A DNA stretch of 64,000 bases, taken from contig JAUIJL010000012.1 of assembly GCA_030431255.1 (NCBI GenBank), positions 62,001 to 126,000 on the forward strand. Reading direction: 5' to 3'. This stretch comes from Thermoanaerobaculia bacterium (GTDB lineage: Bacteria > Acidobacteriota > Thermoanaerobaculia > Multivoradales > J023). How positions within the stretch are numbered: the stretch's first letter is position 1; every line of letters starts with the position of its first letter. The translations under genes and the position numbers were made by a program. Positions 17,603 through 26,785 of this stretch are shown here, piece by piece. Under the pieces are notes generated by a model that saw only the letters and a list, made by a program, of their open reading frames with translations, was not told the DNA's origin and did not search any database.

Positions 17603-17755
17603 ATTTGGACCCAGGGTACGAAAAAACTTCAGATTATCTCGCTGAGTGCAGAATTCGCGCTCGTTTTTACGTCCAGTCTTAGAAAAGGGCCGATGGATAC
17701 CGTCGGGCAGCCGGAGTTGTTGCTCGGAAAACCATCAACCCTTGGAGGACAGGAC

Positions 17756-18703
17756 ATGGGACGCGACCTCAGATACGTTCCCCCGAACAGCTTGCAACAT
17801 GTCACCGACGTGACTTTCCAGAATCGACCATTCCTTCTCCCGTCAGAGGAGGTCAATGAGCGAATTCTCGGTGTCATCGGAAAAGCCCAGAAGAAATACG
17901 ACATGGAAATTAACGGCATCGCCGTGCTTTCTACGCATTGGCACCTACTCCTCAGACCGCGAGACGGCGCCCACCTTTCTACCTTCATGTGTTTCGTCAA
18001 GACCAATGTTTCCAAGGAGATCGGGAAGTATATGCTCGGCTGGGACGGCAGCCTTTTCCATGGCCGCTACCACTCGACGACGGTTTCCGAGGACGAAGCT
18101 GATCAGGTCAAGGTGCTTCGATACATCCTCGCCCACGGCGCCAAAGAGCTTCTGGTCGACACGGTCGAAGAATGGCCGGGTATCAACAGCGCGGTGCCGA
18201 CCATCGAAGGCAAAGATCTGGTCGGAAAGTGGTTGAACCGCACTTCGTCCTACTACGCTCGCCTTCGACGGGGAGAACAGGTCGTAGCCGACGAATTCTC
18301 GACCGAGGAGCGAGTGGTGATTTCCCCTCTGCCCTGTTGGCGGCATCTGTCGGAGTCCCAATGGCGGGGTGCCGTGGCGGATCTGGTCGAAGACATCAAT
18401 CGCGAGGCGGCGCTTGTTCGCGAGGATTTGGGAGCTTCAAGCGTGGGTATCGAGCGCATTCTGGGAGCTTCTCCGATAAGCCGCCCAAGGTGCGTGGAAA
18501 AGTCGCCCAAACCTCGGTTTCATGCTCGAAATCCAGCGACCTATCGAAGGATGCTGGAAGTGTGGCGGGAAGTGACTTGTAGCTTCCGAGAGGCGTCGGA
18601 AAAGCTGAGGTCCGGTGTCAGGCAAGTCGTATTCCCCGAGGGAACCTTCCCTCCGGGTCTGCCATTTGTGCCATTCAGCCCCGGATCTCAGTGGGCTGGT
18701 TGA
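17756..18703 (+). CDS. IS200-like / REP-associated tyrosine transposase
   Basis: A 315-residue Y1-transposase (HUH) family protein. The metal-binding HUH-type motif is HWHLLLRP near residue 63. The helix carrying the catalytic Tyr is likely KEIGKYMLGW, followed by GSLFHGRYHSTTVSEDE as in RAYT proteins. The C-terminal 120 residues are less conserved. I choose ATG 17756 because GGAGG lies 7 nt upstream. The frame is open back to 17414 only because the repeat sequence happens to lack stops. No terminal inverted repeats were found. The gene fits a domesticated RAYT beside its own repeats better than a complete insertion sequence. The 240 bp downstream hold nothing recognisable. Confidence 0.8.
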   Translation: MGRDLRYVPPNSLQHVTDVTFQNRPFLLPSEEVNERILGVIGKAQKKYDMEINGIAVLSTHWHLLLRPRDGAHLSTFMCFVKTNVSKEIGKYMLGWDGSLFHGRYHSTTVSEDEADQVKVLRYILAHGAKELLVDTVEEWPGINSAVPTIEGKDLVGKWLNRTSSYYARLRRGEQVVADEFSTEERVVISPLPCWRHLSESQWRGAVADLVEDINREAALVREDLGASSVGIERILGASPISRPRCVEKSPKPRFHARNPATYRRMLEVWREVTCSFREASEKLRSGVRQVVFPEGTFPPGLPFVPFSPGSQWAG

Positions 18704-18946
18704 GTCGCGAGTCGCCACCAACTACCGCCAAGTGCCGGTTCAGTCTCTGCCGGAAGAGCTCGATCCGTTGAGTATCTTTGACCACCGGGAAAATAGTCGG
18801 ACGATCGTCAGACTAGGGAGAGGTGTGTTTGGGGATCTCGGTGGGCAAGTCGCGTCGCCTCAAACGCGTCTTCCATTGCCAATTTCGTGTCCTTCCCTAG
18901 CAAGATATTTATGAAGTGGGTGGCACTGAGACCCAAGCGCCAGAGT

Positions 18947-19741
18947 TTATGCCCCAGGTTTCACGCAAAAGGGAATCCAGTGGGCAAATTCACCCTCTTC
19001 AAGCACCGAAGTTAAGGCGTATGTCTCGGTGCCAGGCATTTCATCGCTGCGGAAAAGGGTGACGTCGAACCCGGCCTCTCGATAGCGATCTAAGTAGTCC
19101 GGACCACACTCCCGGGCGTGAAAATTCCGCTGGGCAACAACCTCATCGTATTCGATCGTCGCCGAACACGTGATCGGAACCACCAGAATCGCCAACCCAC
19201 CCGGTTTCAGGACACGGAAAATCTCCGCCAACGCCAAAACGTCCTCCACCACGTGCTCCAAGACATGGGAAGCGAAGAAAAAGTCCAACGCACCGTCGGC
19301 GATCGGCAAGCTCCGCAGATCCAAACCGGTCTGAGCGATGCCCGGCTCGATATCTCCGCTCCACAGGCGGCCCCCATGGGCTTCGAGCAAGGTGGACAAA
19401 CACCGCTCCGGAGCGATGTGGAGCCCTCGATCGTAGCTCCACCCACCCCGTTCGTCCTGCCACCTATCGATCGCGAGCTTGATCACCCGATGCCGCGATC
19501 GACTTTCACACCGAGGACAGATTTGCCTGGCACGTCCGGCAAATTGAAGAAACGGACCGGAATATCGACAAACGGGACACGTCGCGCGGCTGACGGACCT
19601 CGGTACCAACAAATTTGACAGATTTACCCAATGGTCGTCCCGGGCCAAACCGCGCCAACGCCCTCTCAGGATCGACCCCAAGACCCGTCGGCCCGATTTT
19701 TGGAGATGCCTGGCTCTCCAATCCCCAGAACTATTTTCCAT
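18947..19741 (-). CDS. Class I SAM-dependent methyltransferase with N-terminal zinc-ribbon-like motif
   Basis: A 264-residue protein. Residues about 55-80 contain two Cys pairs (CPVC and CPRC, separated by about 18 residues), a likely zinc knuckle. The methyltransferase domain follows: GLHIAPERCLSTLL stands for motif I region, GDIEPGIAQTGLDLRSLPIA includes the post-I acidic residue, and FFFASHVLEHVVEDVLALAE with LKPGGLAILVVP are Methyltransf_11 hallmarks. The substrate is unknown. The gene's first 30 codons overlap sequence resembling the GCCTGGC repeat (about 19704), so the N-terminus may be repeat-altered. It is the last gene of the minus-strand run starting near 30.2 kb, but may be separately expressed. 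Confidence 0.82.
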   Translation of the reverse strand: MENSSGDWRARHLQKSGRRVLGSILRGRWRGLARDDHWVNLSNLLVPRSVSRATCPVCRYSGPFLQFAGRARQICPRCESRSRHRVIKLAIDRWQDERGGWSYDRGLHIAPERCLSTLLEAHGGRLWSGDIEPGIAQTGLDLRSLPIADGALDFFFASHVLEHVVEDVLALAEIFRVLKPGGLAILVVPITCSATIEYDEVVAQRNFHARECGPDYLDRYREAGFDVTLFRSDEMPGTETYALTSVLEEGEFAHWIPFCVKPGA

Positions 19742-19780
19742 GGACGCGACCGTACAAAATGCCAGAAAAACCCAACCCGC

Positions 19781-20428
19781 TCAATGAGCGTCGCCCTTCG
19801 CCGACAGAATCCCCTCGACCATCGGCTCCAACGAGCTCAATCCGCTCCGTTTGCCGATCACCATCGACGCTTCCTTCGACTCACCGTCGAGGAAAAAGGC
19901 CTTGAGCGCGAAAATCGCCCCAACGCGATTGCCGCTGGCGCAATGGACCAGCACCGGTCGATCTCCCACCTCTTCCAGGTGCTCGGCAAGCCGGCGCGCC
20001 GTTTCCTCCGTCAAATCCGGTTGACCCGCGACCGGAATCGACACGTAGCCCATGCCTAGGGAGGCCACCACCGCCTCCTCATCCCATTCCGTCAGCTCAC
20101 CCGGCGCCCGCAGGTTGATCACCGTTCCATAACCCGCGGCCGCGACCTCCGCCAGCTGCTCCCGGGTGGGCTGGCCGCCGACCAAGACCTGATCCCAGGG
20201 TATCTTGGCGTTCGGTAAATCGACGAGCTTCGCCTGGGCTGCCACCGGCCGGACTGCGGTCTCATCTTCGCGGCCCGCTTCTACGCTCTCCTGTCCGGCC
20301 ACCGGCCAGCCACAAAAGAGCAACGCGACAAGACACAGCCCCCACGATTTCGGGCTCCACAGCTTCACCCGTGCCCAGGGTTTCGCAGGTTGATGTCGAA
20401 GAATCTTTGATGTGCTGCTTCTGCTCAA
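19781..20428 (-). CDS. DUF442-type exported protein phosphatase
   Basis: A 215-residue protein with an N-terminal membrane-export segment at about 29-46 (GLCLVALLFCGWPVAGQ). The dual-specificity-phosphatase-like domain of the DUF442 (beta-lactamase-hydrolase-like) group opens with VLVGGQPTREQLAEVAAAGY and INLRAPGE. The P-loop is VHCASGNRVG, which has the catalytic Cys and Arg in the C-x4-R spacing typical of this group. Periplasmic location is inferred from the leader. The substrate is unknown; relatives occur near sulfide or respiratory genes. The gene follows the solute-binding protein on the same strand with an 88-bp gap. Confidence 0.82.
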   Translation of the reverse strand: MSRSSTSKILRHQPAKPWARVKLWSPKSWGLCLVALLFCGWPVAGQESVEAGREDETAVRPVAAQAKLVDLPNAKIPWDQVLVGGQPTREQLAEVAAAGYGTVINLRAPGELTEWDEEAVVASLGMGYVSIPVAGQPDLTEETARRLAEHLEEVGDRPVLVHCASGNRVGAIFALKAFFLDGESKEASMVIGKRSGLSSLEPMVEGILSAKGDAH

Positions 20429-20516
20429 CGTCCTATCTCCACTGGCTGCATTTGGGTCGTCGGTGACACCGGACCAAGGTATCAGCTTGCTCTGCCCTTT
20501 CGAAGACGACCTCTCG

Positions 20517-21341
20517 TCATTCGATCATATCGGCGTATCGCTCTCCGATGGCGTCGTAGCGTCCATCTTCCTTCATCTCGACCAAACACGCGTCCATGCC
20601 CCGAAGGAACGCGTCCGGGTCCTCGATCACTTGCTGCGCCTTGGTGATGGCGACCCGATAACCCGCAGTCTTCAGATCGAAGCCCATGGCCACATCGACG
20701 GCCGCTTCCAAATTCAATCGGCGACGATGACGCAACGCGGTCGACAACATCAACGGCACCGCGTCCACACGGCCTTCCGCCACCGCTCTCAGGCCCTGCT
20801 CGTCCGATTCCACAATCAGCACCTCGCCGTCTTGAATTCGGCGCTGGATGTAAGCATCGAATTTCGGGGAATACTTCATGCCCCGACGATGGGCCAGACG
20901 CAGGTCATCGAGGGCCTCGGGCTCCGTGCCGCTCAACGACAACCCCGCCCTGACGAAGGGCCTATAGCCGGAGTAGAACATCGGCTCCTCGCCGAAACGA
21001 AGGTACTCCGCCCGCTCCGGACGATAGGAGAGCACATGGAGCTGGAAACGATTCGAGCGCAGCCCGGCAAAGACCTCGTCGACCTCGGCCGGCTCGAAGA
21101 TCGGTGTGTAGCCGAGCTCGGCGAGACAAATCTCTAGGATTTCCACCGCCGAGCCCTTTGGAGATTCGGGTCGTCCGCCGAAGAAGTATGGAGTCCAATA
21201 GGCGGAGCCGATCCGGATTTCCGGCAGATCCGTGGTCACGGCTCCGTCTCCGGAGGCCGCCGACACGGGCGAAAGCATGCTTCCGACGCCGAGGAAGGCT
21301 GTACACACGGACGAAGCAAACCGGACCCATGGAATACGCAT
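20517..21341 (-). CDS. Periplasmic amino-acid-type solute-binding protein
   Basis: A 274-residue family-3 extracellular solute-binding protein. The signal peptide ends near residue 29 (SMLSPVSAASG). The mature protein shows the usual pattern: WTPYFFGGRPESPKGSAVEI with the polar-ligand lobe, GLRSNRFQLHVLSYRPERAEY, and AVAEGRVDAVPLMLSTALR. No permease or ATPase is adjacent. It may therefore serve as a sensor-type or orphan binding protein, perhaps tied to the neighbouring respiratory genes. A perfect 10-bp palindrome (ATAGCGCTAT, 21354-21363) lies 13 bp upstream of its ATG. Confidence 0.82.
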   Translation of the reverse strand: MRIPWVRFASSVCTAFLGVGSMLSPVSAASGDGAVTTDLPEIRIGSAYWTPYFFGGRPESPKGSAVEILEICLAELGYTPIFEPAEVDEVFAGLRSNRFQLHVLSYRPERAEYLRFGEEPMFYSGYRPFVRAGLSLSGTEPEALDDLRLAHRRGMKYSPKFDAYIQRRIQDGEVLIVESDEQGLRAVAEGRVDAVPLMLSTALRHRRRLNLEAAVDVAMGFDLKTAGYRVAITKAQQVIEDPDAFLRGMDACLVEMKEDGRYDAIGERYADMIE

Positions 21342-21353
21342 AATCCTAAAAGG

Positions 21354-21363
21354 ATAGCGCTAT
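21354..21363. promoter_or_regulatory. Palindrome upstream of the solute-binding protein gene
   Basis: ATAGCGCTAT is a perfect 10-bp palindrome, 13 bp before the ATG at 21341 and 61 bp after the oxidase subunit I stop. It is a possible operator; no regulator can be assigned. Confidence 0.3.
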
Positions 21364-21423
21364 TCTTCTGGAAAGAGACGAACAAGGTCTCTGTCGCCGC
21401 GGAAGACAGACGGATCGTTGACG

Positions 21424-23052
21424 TCAGAACGGCTTGAACGGCAGCGACTCAAACCTCGGCATGGTGTAGAGGTCGTAGAGCGGCACCGCGTAGGCGGCGA
21501 TGATCAGCACCACGGCCACCACCGTCCAAAAGCCGAATCGATCCCACAAACCAGCTTTGCCCGTCGCCTCCAAGGGCTCCGAGAATGCCACCTCGGGAGG
21601 GGCGATCTCTTTGCCCCAGAGCCAGGTGCCGAGGATCACTGCCAGGAAGCACAACGAGCTGATGAAGAGAATCACACCGCCGTAGGCGGAGATGAGCGTC
21701 ATACCCTCCCACCCCTTGGCCACCTCGGAGTCGAGGAATTTGCCGGAATAGACCCGCCGGGGCATGCCCATGAGGCCGACCACATGGTTGATGCCACCGA
21801 AAATCGTCATGCCGACAAACCACAAATAGGGTTGCCAAATCGCCAGCTTGGGGAATTTCAGCTCCCGTCCGAGCACCCGCGGCATCAGCCAGTAGCAAAG
21901 GCCCATGAAGGTCAGGGCCACGGCGGTTCCCACGGTGAGATGGAAATGCCCCATGATCCACGCGGTGTTGTGGACCATGGCGTTCATGGCGTACGCGGCG
22001 TTGATCGCGCCGCCGAAGCCACCGACGGCGAAGGTCAGCATGGCCAGACCCACAGAAGCGAAAAACGGATCCTTCCAAGGCAACGCCCCGATCCAATCGA
22101 AGAGCCCCTTCTTGCCCTTCAACCGACCCGCCACCTCCAACGAAGCGATCACCGTGAACGCCGTCACCAACGAAGGGAAGAGAATCATGTAGGTGGTAAT
22201 GGTATGCACCAGCTTCCACGACGCGTCGATTCCGGGATCGGTAAATTGATGGTGGAAACCCACCGGCGTGGAGAAAAGGATGAACATGATGAACACCACC
22301 CGCGCCAGCTGATCACTGAACAGCTTTCCTTCCACGTGACGGGGAACGATGGTGTACCAGACGACATAGGCCGGGATCAGCCAGAAATAGGTCAGGGGAT
22401 GGCCGAACCACCAGAACCAGGTCCTCGCGATCACCGGATCCACCGTTTTGATCAAACCCAGGCTCCAGGGCACCAACATGGTCAGCACCTCGACCGCCAA
22501 TCCGGAGGTGGCCAGGATCCAGACGATCACCGACACCAACATGCCGTGGAAGGCCAGAGGGGTCGGCGTTTCGGGATGGTCCTTGCGCCACATCACATAA
22601 GTGCGAATCAGCACCGCGCAGAATCCCCACGAGCCGACCACTAAAAGGGTGGCACCGACATAAAACGACCAATGGGCCTGCAGGGGAGGATAGAAGGTAT
22701 AGAGCACGGTGCTGGTGCCGGAAAGAATGGCCACCGTGGTCATCAAGGTGCCGAATAGGGCGAGCCAAAACGAGCCCGTCGCAAGGCCCTTCCACTCGAG
22801 CTTGCCCAGGGTTTCGCGGGCGACGAAATAACCCAAACCCATGATGAAGAAGGTGGTGAACACCAACGCCATGAGCACGCCGTGGGCGGTGACCGAAAGA
22901 TAGTAGAGCTTCTCCGAGCGCATGGGCAGCGGGATATCCGCGCGGGACAGCGCTTGCATCACCGCCATAGCCGCCCCTAAGCCGAATGCGGCAATGGCCA
23001 CGGCAAAATGTTGGACCTCCAACCGACGATCCGGTAGCTCGACGCCGCTCAC
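21424..23052 (-). CDS. cbaA: ba3-type (B-family) cytochrome c oxidase subunit I
   Basis: A 542-residue heme-copper oxidase subunit with about 13 membrane helices. The low-spin heme His lies in TAHGVLMALVFT. The CuB/His-Tyr motif is WFGHPLTYFWLIPAY, in which the proton-channel Glu of A-type oxidases is replaced, as in B-type. The CuB His pair is in GFHHQFTDPG. The heme a3 and b His residues are in MGHFHLTVGTAVAL. I set the start at GTG 23052: GGAGGAA lies 6 nt upstream and the gene overlaps subunit II by 4 nt. The upstream extension to 23118 would run inside subunit II. It should reduce O2 to water and pump protons. Confidence 0.93.
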   Translation of the reverse strand: MSGVELPDRRLEVQHFAVAIAAFGLGAAMAVMQALSRADIPLPMRSEKLYYLSVTAHGVLMALVFTTFFIMGLGYFVARETLGKLEWKGLATGSFWLALFGTLMTTVAILSGTSTVLYTFYPPLQAHWSFYVGATLLVVGSWGFCAVLIRTYVMWRKDHPETPTPLAFHGMLVSVIVWILATSGLAVEVLTMLVPWSLGLIKTVDPVIARTWFWWFGHPLTYFWLIPAYVVWYTIVPRHVEGKLFSDQLARVVFIMFILFSTPVGFHHQFTDPGIDASWKLVHTITTYMILFPSLVTAFTVIASLEVAGRLKGKKGLFDWIGALPWKDPFFASVGLAMLTFAVGGFGGAINAAYAMNAMVHNTAWIMGHFHLTVGTAVALTFMGLCYWLMPRVLGRELKFPKLAIWQPYLWFVGMTIFGGINHVVGLMGMPRRVYSGKFLDSEVAKGWEGMTLISAYGGVILFISSLCFLAVILGTWLWGKEIAPPEVAFSEPLEATGKAGLWDRFGFWTVVAVVLIIAAYAVPLYDLYTMPRFESLPFKPF

Positions 23053-23525
23053 GGTGCTTCCTCCACGATCAACTTGGCTTGCATCAAGTGGTGAGACAGA
23101 CCGCAGTATTCGTTGCACAGCACCAAATACTCACCGGGTCGGTCGAAGGTGACGGTGAATTGGCTGACATAACCCGGGATGACCATGGCATTGGCATTGG
23201 TGCCGACGATCTGAAAGCCGTGGATCACGTCCGGACTGGTCAACCGAAAGGTCACCGGCACGCCGGCCGGCACCCGCATCACGCCCGGGGTAAAGACGAA
23301 CATGCGCGCCAAGCCGGTGACCAATACCGAGCCGTCCTCGCGGGTCGTGACCCCGGCCTGGGTGAACTCGCCCTCGGTCAGCACCTTGGTGGGGTCCACT
23401 GTCTCGATGCGGCTCGGCGGGTGCACGGCGTGGGAGCCGGCGGAAAAGATCACCGCCGCCAAGAAGGCGATGATCATCAGGGCCGCCGCCCAAATCCAAA
23501 TGCGTTCGTAGAGATCGACTTTCAT
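23049..23525 (-). CDS. cbaB: ba3-type cytochrome c oxidase subunit II (CuA)
   Basis: A 158-residue short subunit II with a single N-terminal anchor (residues about 10-28, WAAALMIIAFLAAVIFSAGS) and a cupredoxin domain. The CuA ligands are the His in DVIHGFQIVG, the two Cys and His of LCNEYCGLSHHLM, and its Met. The length matches the B-family (Thermus ba3) subunit. It accepts electrons from a soluble or membrane cytochrome. It is followed by subunit I with a 4-nt overlap. Confidence 0.93.
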   Translation of the reverse strand: MKVDLYERIWIWAAALMIIAFLAAVIFSAGSHAVHPPSRIETVDPTKVLTEGEFTQAGVTTREDGSVLVTGLARMFVFTPGVMRVPAGVPVTFRLTSPDVIHGFQIVGTNANAMVIPGYVSQFTVTFDRPGEYLVLCNEYCGLSHHLMQAKLIVEEAP

Positions 23526-23583
23526 AAGGAGCTAATACTCCACCCGGCTCGGTCGTGCCGAAATCCGGCTCTGGATGAATCGA

Positions 23584-23796
23584 TTAGAAGCTGGTCGCGC
23601 CGCGAGAAAGGAAAAGAAAAAAGTACAGCCCGACCCACCCGACGACAAAAAGCAACATGTAGAGGGCCAGGACCGCCAGAGCTCCCTTGGGGTGACCGAT
23701 TCTCTCGATCAGGTCTTGAGGGTCGTTCGGATTCTCGTCTTGAGATGGGTGGTCTAGAGATGCGTGGTCTTGAGATCGATCAGTAGGCTCAGTCAT
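23584..23796 (-). CDS. cbaD: Cytochrome c oxidase subunit IIa-like small membrane protein
   Basis: A 70-residue protein with a charged N-terminal half and one transmembrane helix. The segment GHPKGALAVLALYMLLFVVG followed by LFLSRG closely resembles the Thermus ba3 oxidase subunit IIa, whose motif is KPKGALAVILVL and which ends in FFARG. I prefer the ATG at 23796, where AAGGA lies 6 nt upstream; the ATG at 23802 leaves no spacing. It lies 21 bp after tetraheme napB and 58 bp before subunit II, so it links the nap and oxidase genes into one operon. Confidence 0.8.
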   Translation of the reverse strand: MTEPTDRSQDHASLDHPSQDENPNDPQDLIERIGHPKGALAVLALYMLLFVVGWVGLYFFLFLSRGATSF

Positions 23797-23817
23797 CGCC
23801 ATTCCTTCAAATAGGGA

Positions 23818-24420
23818 TCAGATCGGGAACGATTTCAACATCGGAGCTTCTATTTGCTGCAAATGGCATTGCTCGCAGCGCTGCCGTTCCGGGTGAGTGG
23901 TCCGGATCTCCTCGCGGGCGGCGGCGCCCGAATGGCAAGCCAGGCAATTCTCTCTCATCAGCTTGGCGTGCGGCATAGTGGGCGGAGCGCCGGGATATAG
24001 GCGGGTGCCCCGCCTGAGATCTTGGGGCTGGCCGACAAATGTGGTCTCCACCCAAGGCTCATGCGACCGCTGATACACATGACACTGCTCGCAGCGAGCC
24101 ATGGCGCTCATGCCACCGGTGAGCTCGTGGGGGGACGGCGGTGAGAATCCCAAATCCTCCACCGCCATGCCACGCTCGTTGTGACAGCTGACGCACGACG
24201 CCCCGAGGGCCTCGTGGGGAATGATCGGCGGCGCACCGTCGAAAAGGCGTCGCTCCGCCCGTTCCAACGCCGCGGTTTTTACACCGGCGGCCTTTCCCGA
24301 AGAGCCTTCCTGGGAGACAGCCGTATCCCTCGGCCCAGCGCAGGACACTGAGCAGGACACAGAGCACAGCACCGTGAGCACCCACATCGCCCTGAGCATG
24401 CATGTCGGAAGAGAATTCAT
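23818..24420 (-). CDS. napB: NapB-like tetraheme c-type cytochrome
   Basis: A 200-residue exported cytochrome with an N-terminal hydrophobic leader (ALRAMWV-type, ending Cys-rich, possibly a lipoprotein signal). It has four heme c motifs: CVSCH, CEQCH, CLACH and CEQCH. Ordinary NapB has two. Here the diheme module APP(I/T)(I/M)PH...C-x2-CH...CEQCH occurs twice, the second copy carrying the typical NapB string ENCLACHSG. The start is uncertain: ATG 24420 gives a sensible leader, while GTG 24462 overlaps napA by 26 nt. It should pass electrons to NapA in the periplasm. Confidence 0.85.
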   Translation of the reverse strand: MNSLPTCMLRAMWVLTVLCSVSCSVSCAGPRDTAVSQEGSSGKAAGVKTAALERAERRLFDGAPPIIPHEALGASCVSCHNERGMAVEDLGFSPPSPHELTGGMSAMARCEQCHVYQRSHEPWVETTFVGQPQDLRRGTRLYPGAPPTMPHAKLMRENCLACHSGAAAREEIRTTHPERQRCEQCHLQQIEAPMLKSFPI

Positions 24421-24436
24421 CGCGGCCACGAGCCCC

Positions 24437-26785
24437 TCAGACTTTTTCGATGCGCGCGGCACATTTCTTATAGTCCGGCTCTTTCGAAATATTGTCCATG
24501 GCGTCCAAGGTCAGCTCATTGATCTTCAAGCTTTCATCGAAGAAGGGCACGAATAGCGAGCCCCGTGGCGGCGCCCCACGGCCGTCGACCTCGGCGAGCA
24601 GCTCCAGGCTGCCGCGCCGGGTGGTCAGCCGCACCCGGTCACCGCTTTTGATACTCGCCGCCGCGGCGTCGGCCCGGTTCAGCTCCACATAGGCCGACGG
24701 AACCGCTTGGTGCAGCTGTCGGATCCGACGGGTCATCGAGCCCGTATGCCAGTGCTCGAGCACGCGACCGGTGGTCAGCCAGAAGGGGTATGCGTCGTCG
24801 GGCACTTCCGCGGGCGGATGGTAGGGCCGCAACCAAACCGCCGCCCGCTCACCATAACCTTTGGCCTTATAGAAATGAACGCCCTCGGCTTTTTTGACAT
24901 AGGGGTCGTGCCCGGCGGAATAGCGATAGGCGGTCTCCTTGCCGTCCACCACCGGCCACATCATGCCCCGTGTCTCTTTGAGCTGAGCATAGCTGGCCAG
25001 GTCCTTGCCGTTGCCGAGGGTGAAGCTGCGATATTCCTCAAACATGGGCTCGTGCCAATCCCCCTCCCAAGGGAAAAGATGACCCATGCCCATGCGTTTG
25101 GCCACCTCGATGATCTGCCAAGCGTCTTCCTTGGCTTGCCCGGGCGGGTCCACCGCCTGATTCCACTGCTGAGTCCGCCGCTCGCTGTTGCCGAAGACCC
25201 CCTCCCGCTCGACCCATGCCGCCGACGGCAAGATGAGATCCGCCACCTCTGTCGTGGGAGTGGGATAGATGTCGGACACCACCAGAAATCGCCCGTCTCC
25301 CGGCTTGCGCTCCCATCGGTGAAGATTCGGCAGACTGACCCAAGGATTGGTCACCTGGATCCACATGGCCTTGACGTCGCCGCGGGAGAACGCGCGGAAC
25401 ATGTCCACGGCGTGATAACCCGGTTTGGGGTTGATGGTGCCGGCCTCCAGACCCCAGATCTCTTCGGCTTTGCGGCGATGGTCTTCCTTCATCACCACCA
25501 TGTCCGCCGGCAGCCGGTTGGAGAGCGTTCCCACTTCCCGCGCCGTGCCACAGGCAGACGGCTGGCCGGTCAAGCTGAAGGGGTTGGCGCCGGGACGGCC
25601 GATTTTGCCGGTCAGCAAATGGAGATTGTTGATCAGGTTGTTCATCCACGTGCCGCGGGTGTGTTGATTGACCCCCATGCACCACAAGCTGACCACACCC
25701 CGGCCACGATTGCCGTAGAGCTCTGCTAAGGCGCGAATTTGCGCCTCGGGCACTTCAGAGATCTCCGCCACCCGAGCCGGGGTGTAGTCCTTCAAGAAAG
25801 CGCGGAAGTCGTCGAAAGAGGCCTCTTCCGCCCTGTCCTTGAAGACATAACGCTCCGCTTGGTCCCCGAAGGCACCGAAGCCGATTTGGTCCAGATCCTC
25901 GATCCCACGGCGGAAAACGACGTTTTCACGAACGAAAGCCTGATCGACTCGATCGTTCTCCACCAATAAATGCAAGATGCCGTTGGCCAGGGCCAGATCG
26001 CTCCCCGGTTTGAATTCCACGTAAAGGTCGGCGTATTGGCTGGTCGGCGTTCGGCGGGTGGCGATATCGACGATCCGCACATTGGGATCTTGCCGCCGGT
26101 GCTCGAGGATCCGACTGAACAGCACGGGGTGCATCTCGGCCATGTTGTTGCCCCAGAGCACGAAGTCGTCACCGGCCTCGAAGTCTTGGTAGCAGCCCAT
26201 GGGCTCGTCGCTTTGGAATTGGGTCACAAAACCCATCACCGCGCTGGCCATGCACAGACGGGCGTTGGGGTCGATGTTGTTGGAGCGCATGCCGCCCTTG
26301 ACCCATTTGAGCGCCGCATAACCGTCGTGCACGCCCCATTGGCCGGAACCGTAAACCGCCACCGATTCCGGTCCGCTCTCCTCCAAGGTCCGGCTGAAAT
26401 GCTGGGCCACCAAATCCAGCGCCTCGTCCCAGGAGATGGTCTCCAATCGCCCATCGGGAAATCGCCGCTGGGGCTGGGTCAATCGATCCTTGCCGTAAAG
26501 GAAGGCCGGCAGGTGATAACCCTTGACGCAGAGCAGACCCCGATTGACCGGGCTCGCCTCGTCGCCCCGAACCGCCTGCACTTTGCCGTCCGCCACCCCG
26601 ACCTCAACCCCACAGCCGGTGCCGCAAAAGCGACACGGCGCTTTCGACCAGGTGAGGTCGGGAAGACCCTGTGCGACGTCGCTCGCCGCCAGGCGCTCCG
26701 CCTCCTCGCGGTCGGAGCAGGAGAACGCCGCGACCGACGTGCCGGCGCCGACGCCGGTCAAGAACCGTCGCCGATCGATCTTCAT
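24437..26785 (-). CDS. napA: Periplasmic nitrate reductase catalytic subunit
   Basis: A 782-residue molybdopterin (bis-MGD) oxidoreductase. The Tat signal is DRRRFLTGVGAG. The N-terminal [4Fe-4S] motif is CRFCGTGCGVEVG plus Cys in GLLCVKGYH. The likely Mo-ligand Cys lies in NARLCMASAVMGF, matching the NapA family rather than NarG. It reduces nitrate to nitrite in the periplasm. Its start overlaps the octaheme cytochrome stop by 4 nt (ATGA). The usual partners NapD (chaperone) and NapC/NapGH (quinol dehydrogenase) are absent from the window, so a different electron input is implied. Confidence 0.93.
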   Translation of the reverse strand: MKIDRRRFLTGVGAGTSVAAFSCSDREEAERLAASDVAQGLPDLTWSKAPCRFCGTGCGVEVGVADGKVQAVRGDEASPVNRGLLCVKGYHLPAFLYGKDRLTQPQRRFPDGRLETISWDEALDLVAQHFSRTLEESGPESVAVYGSGQWGVHDGYAALKWVKGGMRSNNIDPNARLCMASAVMGFVTQFQSDEPMGCYQDFEAGDDFVLWGNNMAEMHPVLFSRILEHRRQDPNVRIVDIATRRTPTSQYADLYVEFKPGSDLALANGILHLLVENDRVDQAFVRENVVFRRGIEDLDQIGFGAFGDQAERYVFKDRAEEASFDDFRAFLKDYTPARVAEISEVPEAQIRALAELYGNRGRGVVSLWCMGVNQHTRGTWMNNLINNLHLLTGKIGRPGANPFSLTGQPSACGTAREVGTLSNRLPADMVVMKEDHRRKAEEIWGLEAGTINPKPGYHAVDMFRAFSRGDVKAMWIQVTNPWVSLPNLHRWERKPGDGRFLVVSDIYPTPTTEVADLILPSAAWVEREGVFGNSERRTQQWNQAVDPPGQAKEDAWQIIEVAKRMGMGHLFPWEGDWHEPMFEEYRSFTLGNGKDLASYAQLKETRGMMWPVVDGKETAYRYSAGHDPYVKKAEGVHFYKAKGYGERAAVWLRPYHPPAEVPDDAYPFWLTTGRVLEHWHTGSMTRRIRQLHQAVPSAYVELNRADAAAASIKSGDRVRLTTRRGSLELLAEVDGRGAPPRGSLFVPFFDESLKINELTLDAMDNISKEPDYKKCAARIEKV

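Noticed and set aside
17414-17755. Long N-terminal extension of the transposase
   Set aside because: It encodes the short repeats in all their copies; ATG 17756 has a good ribosome site and the domain starts there.
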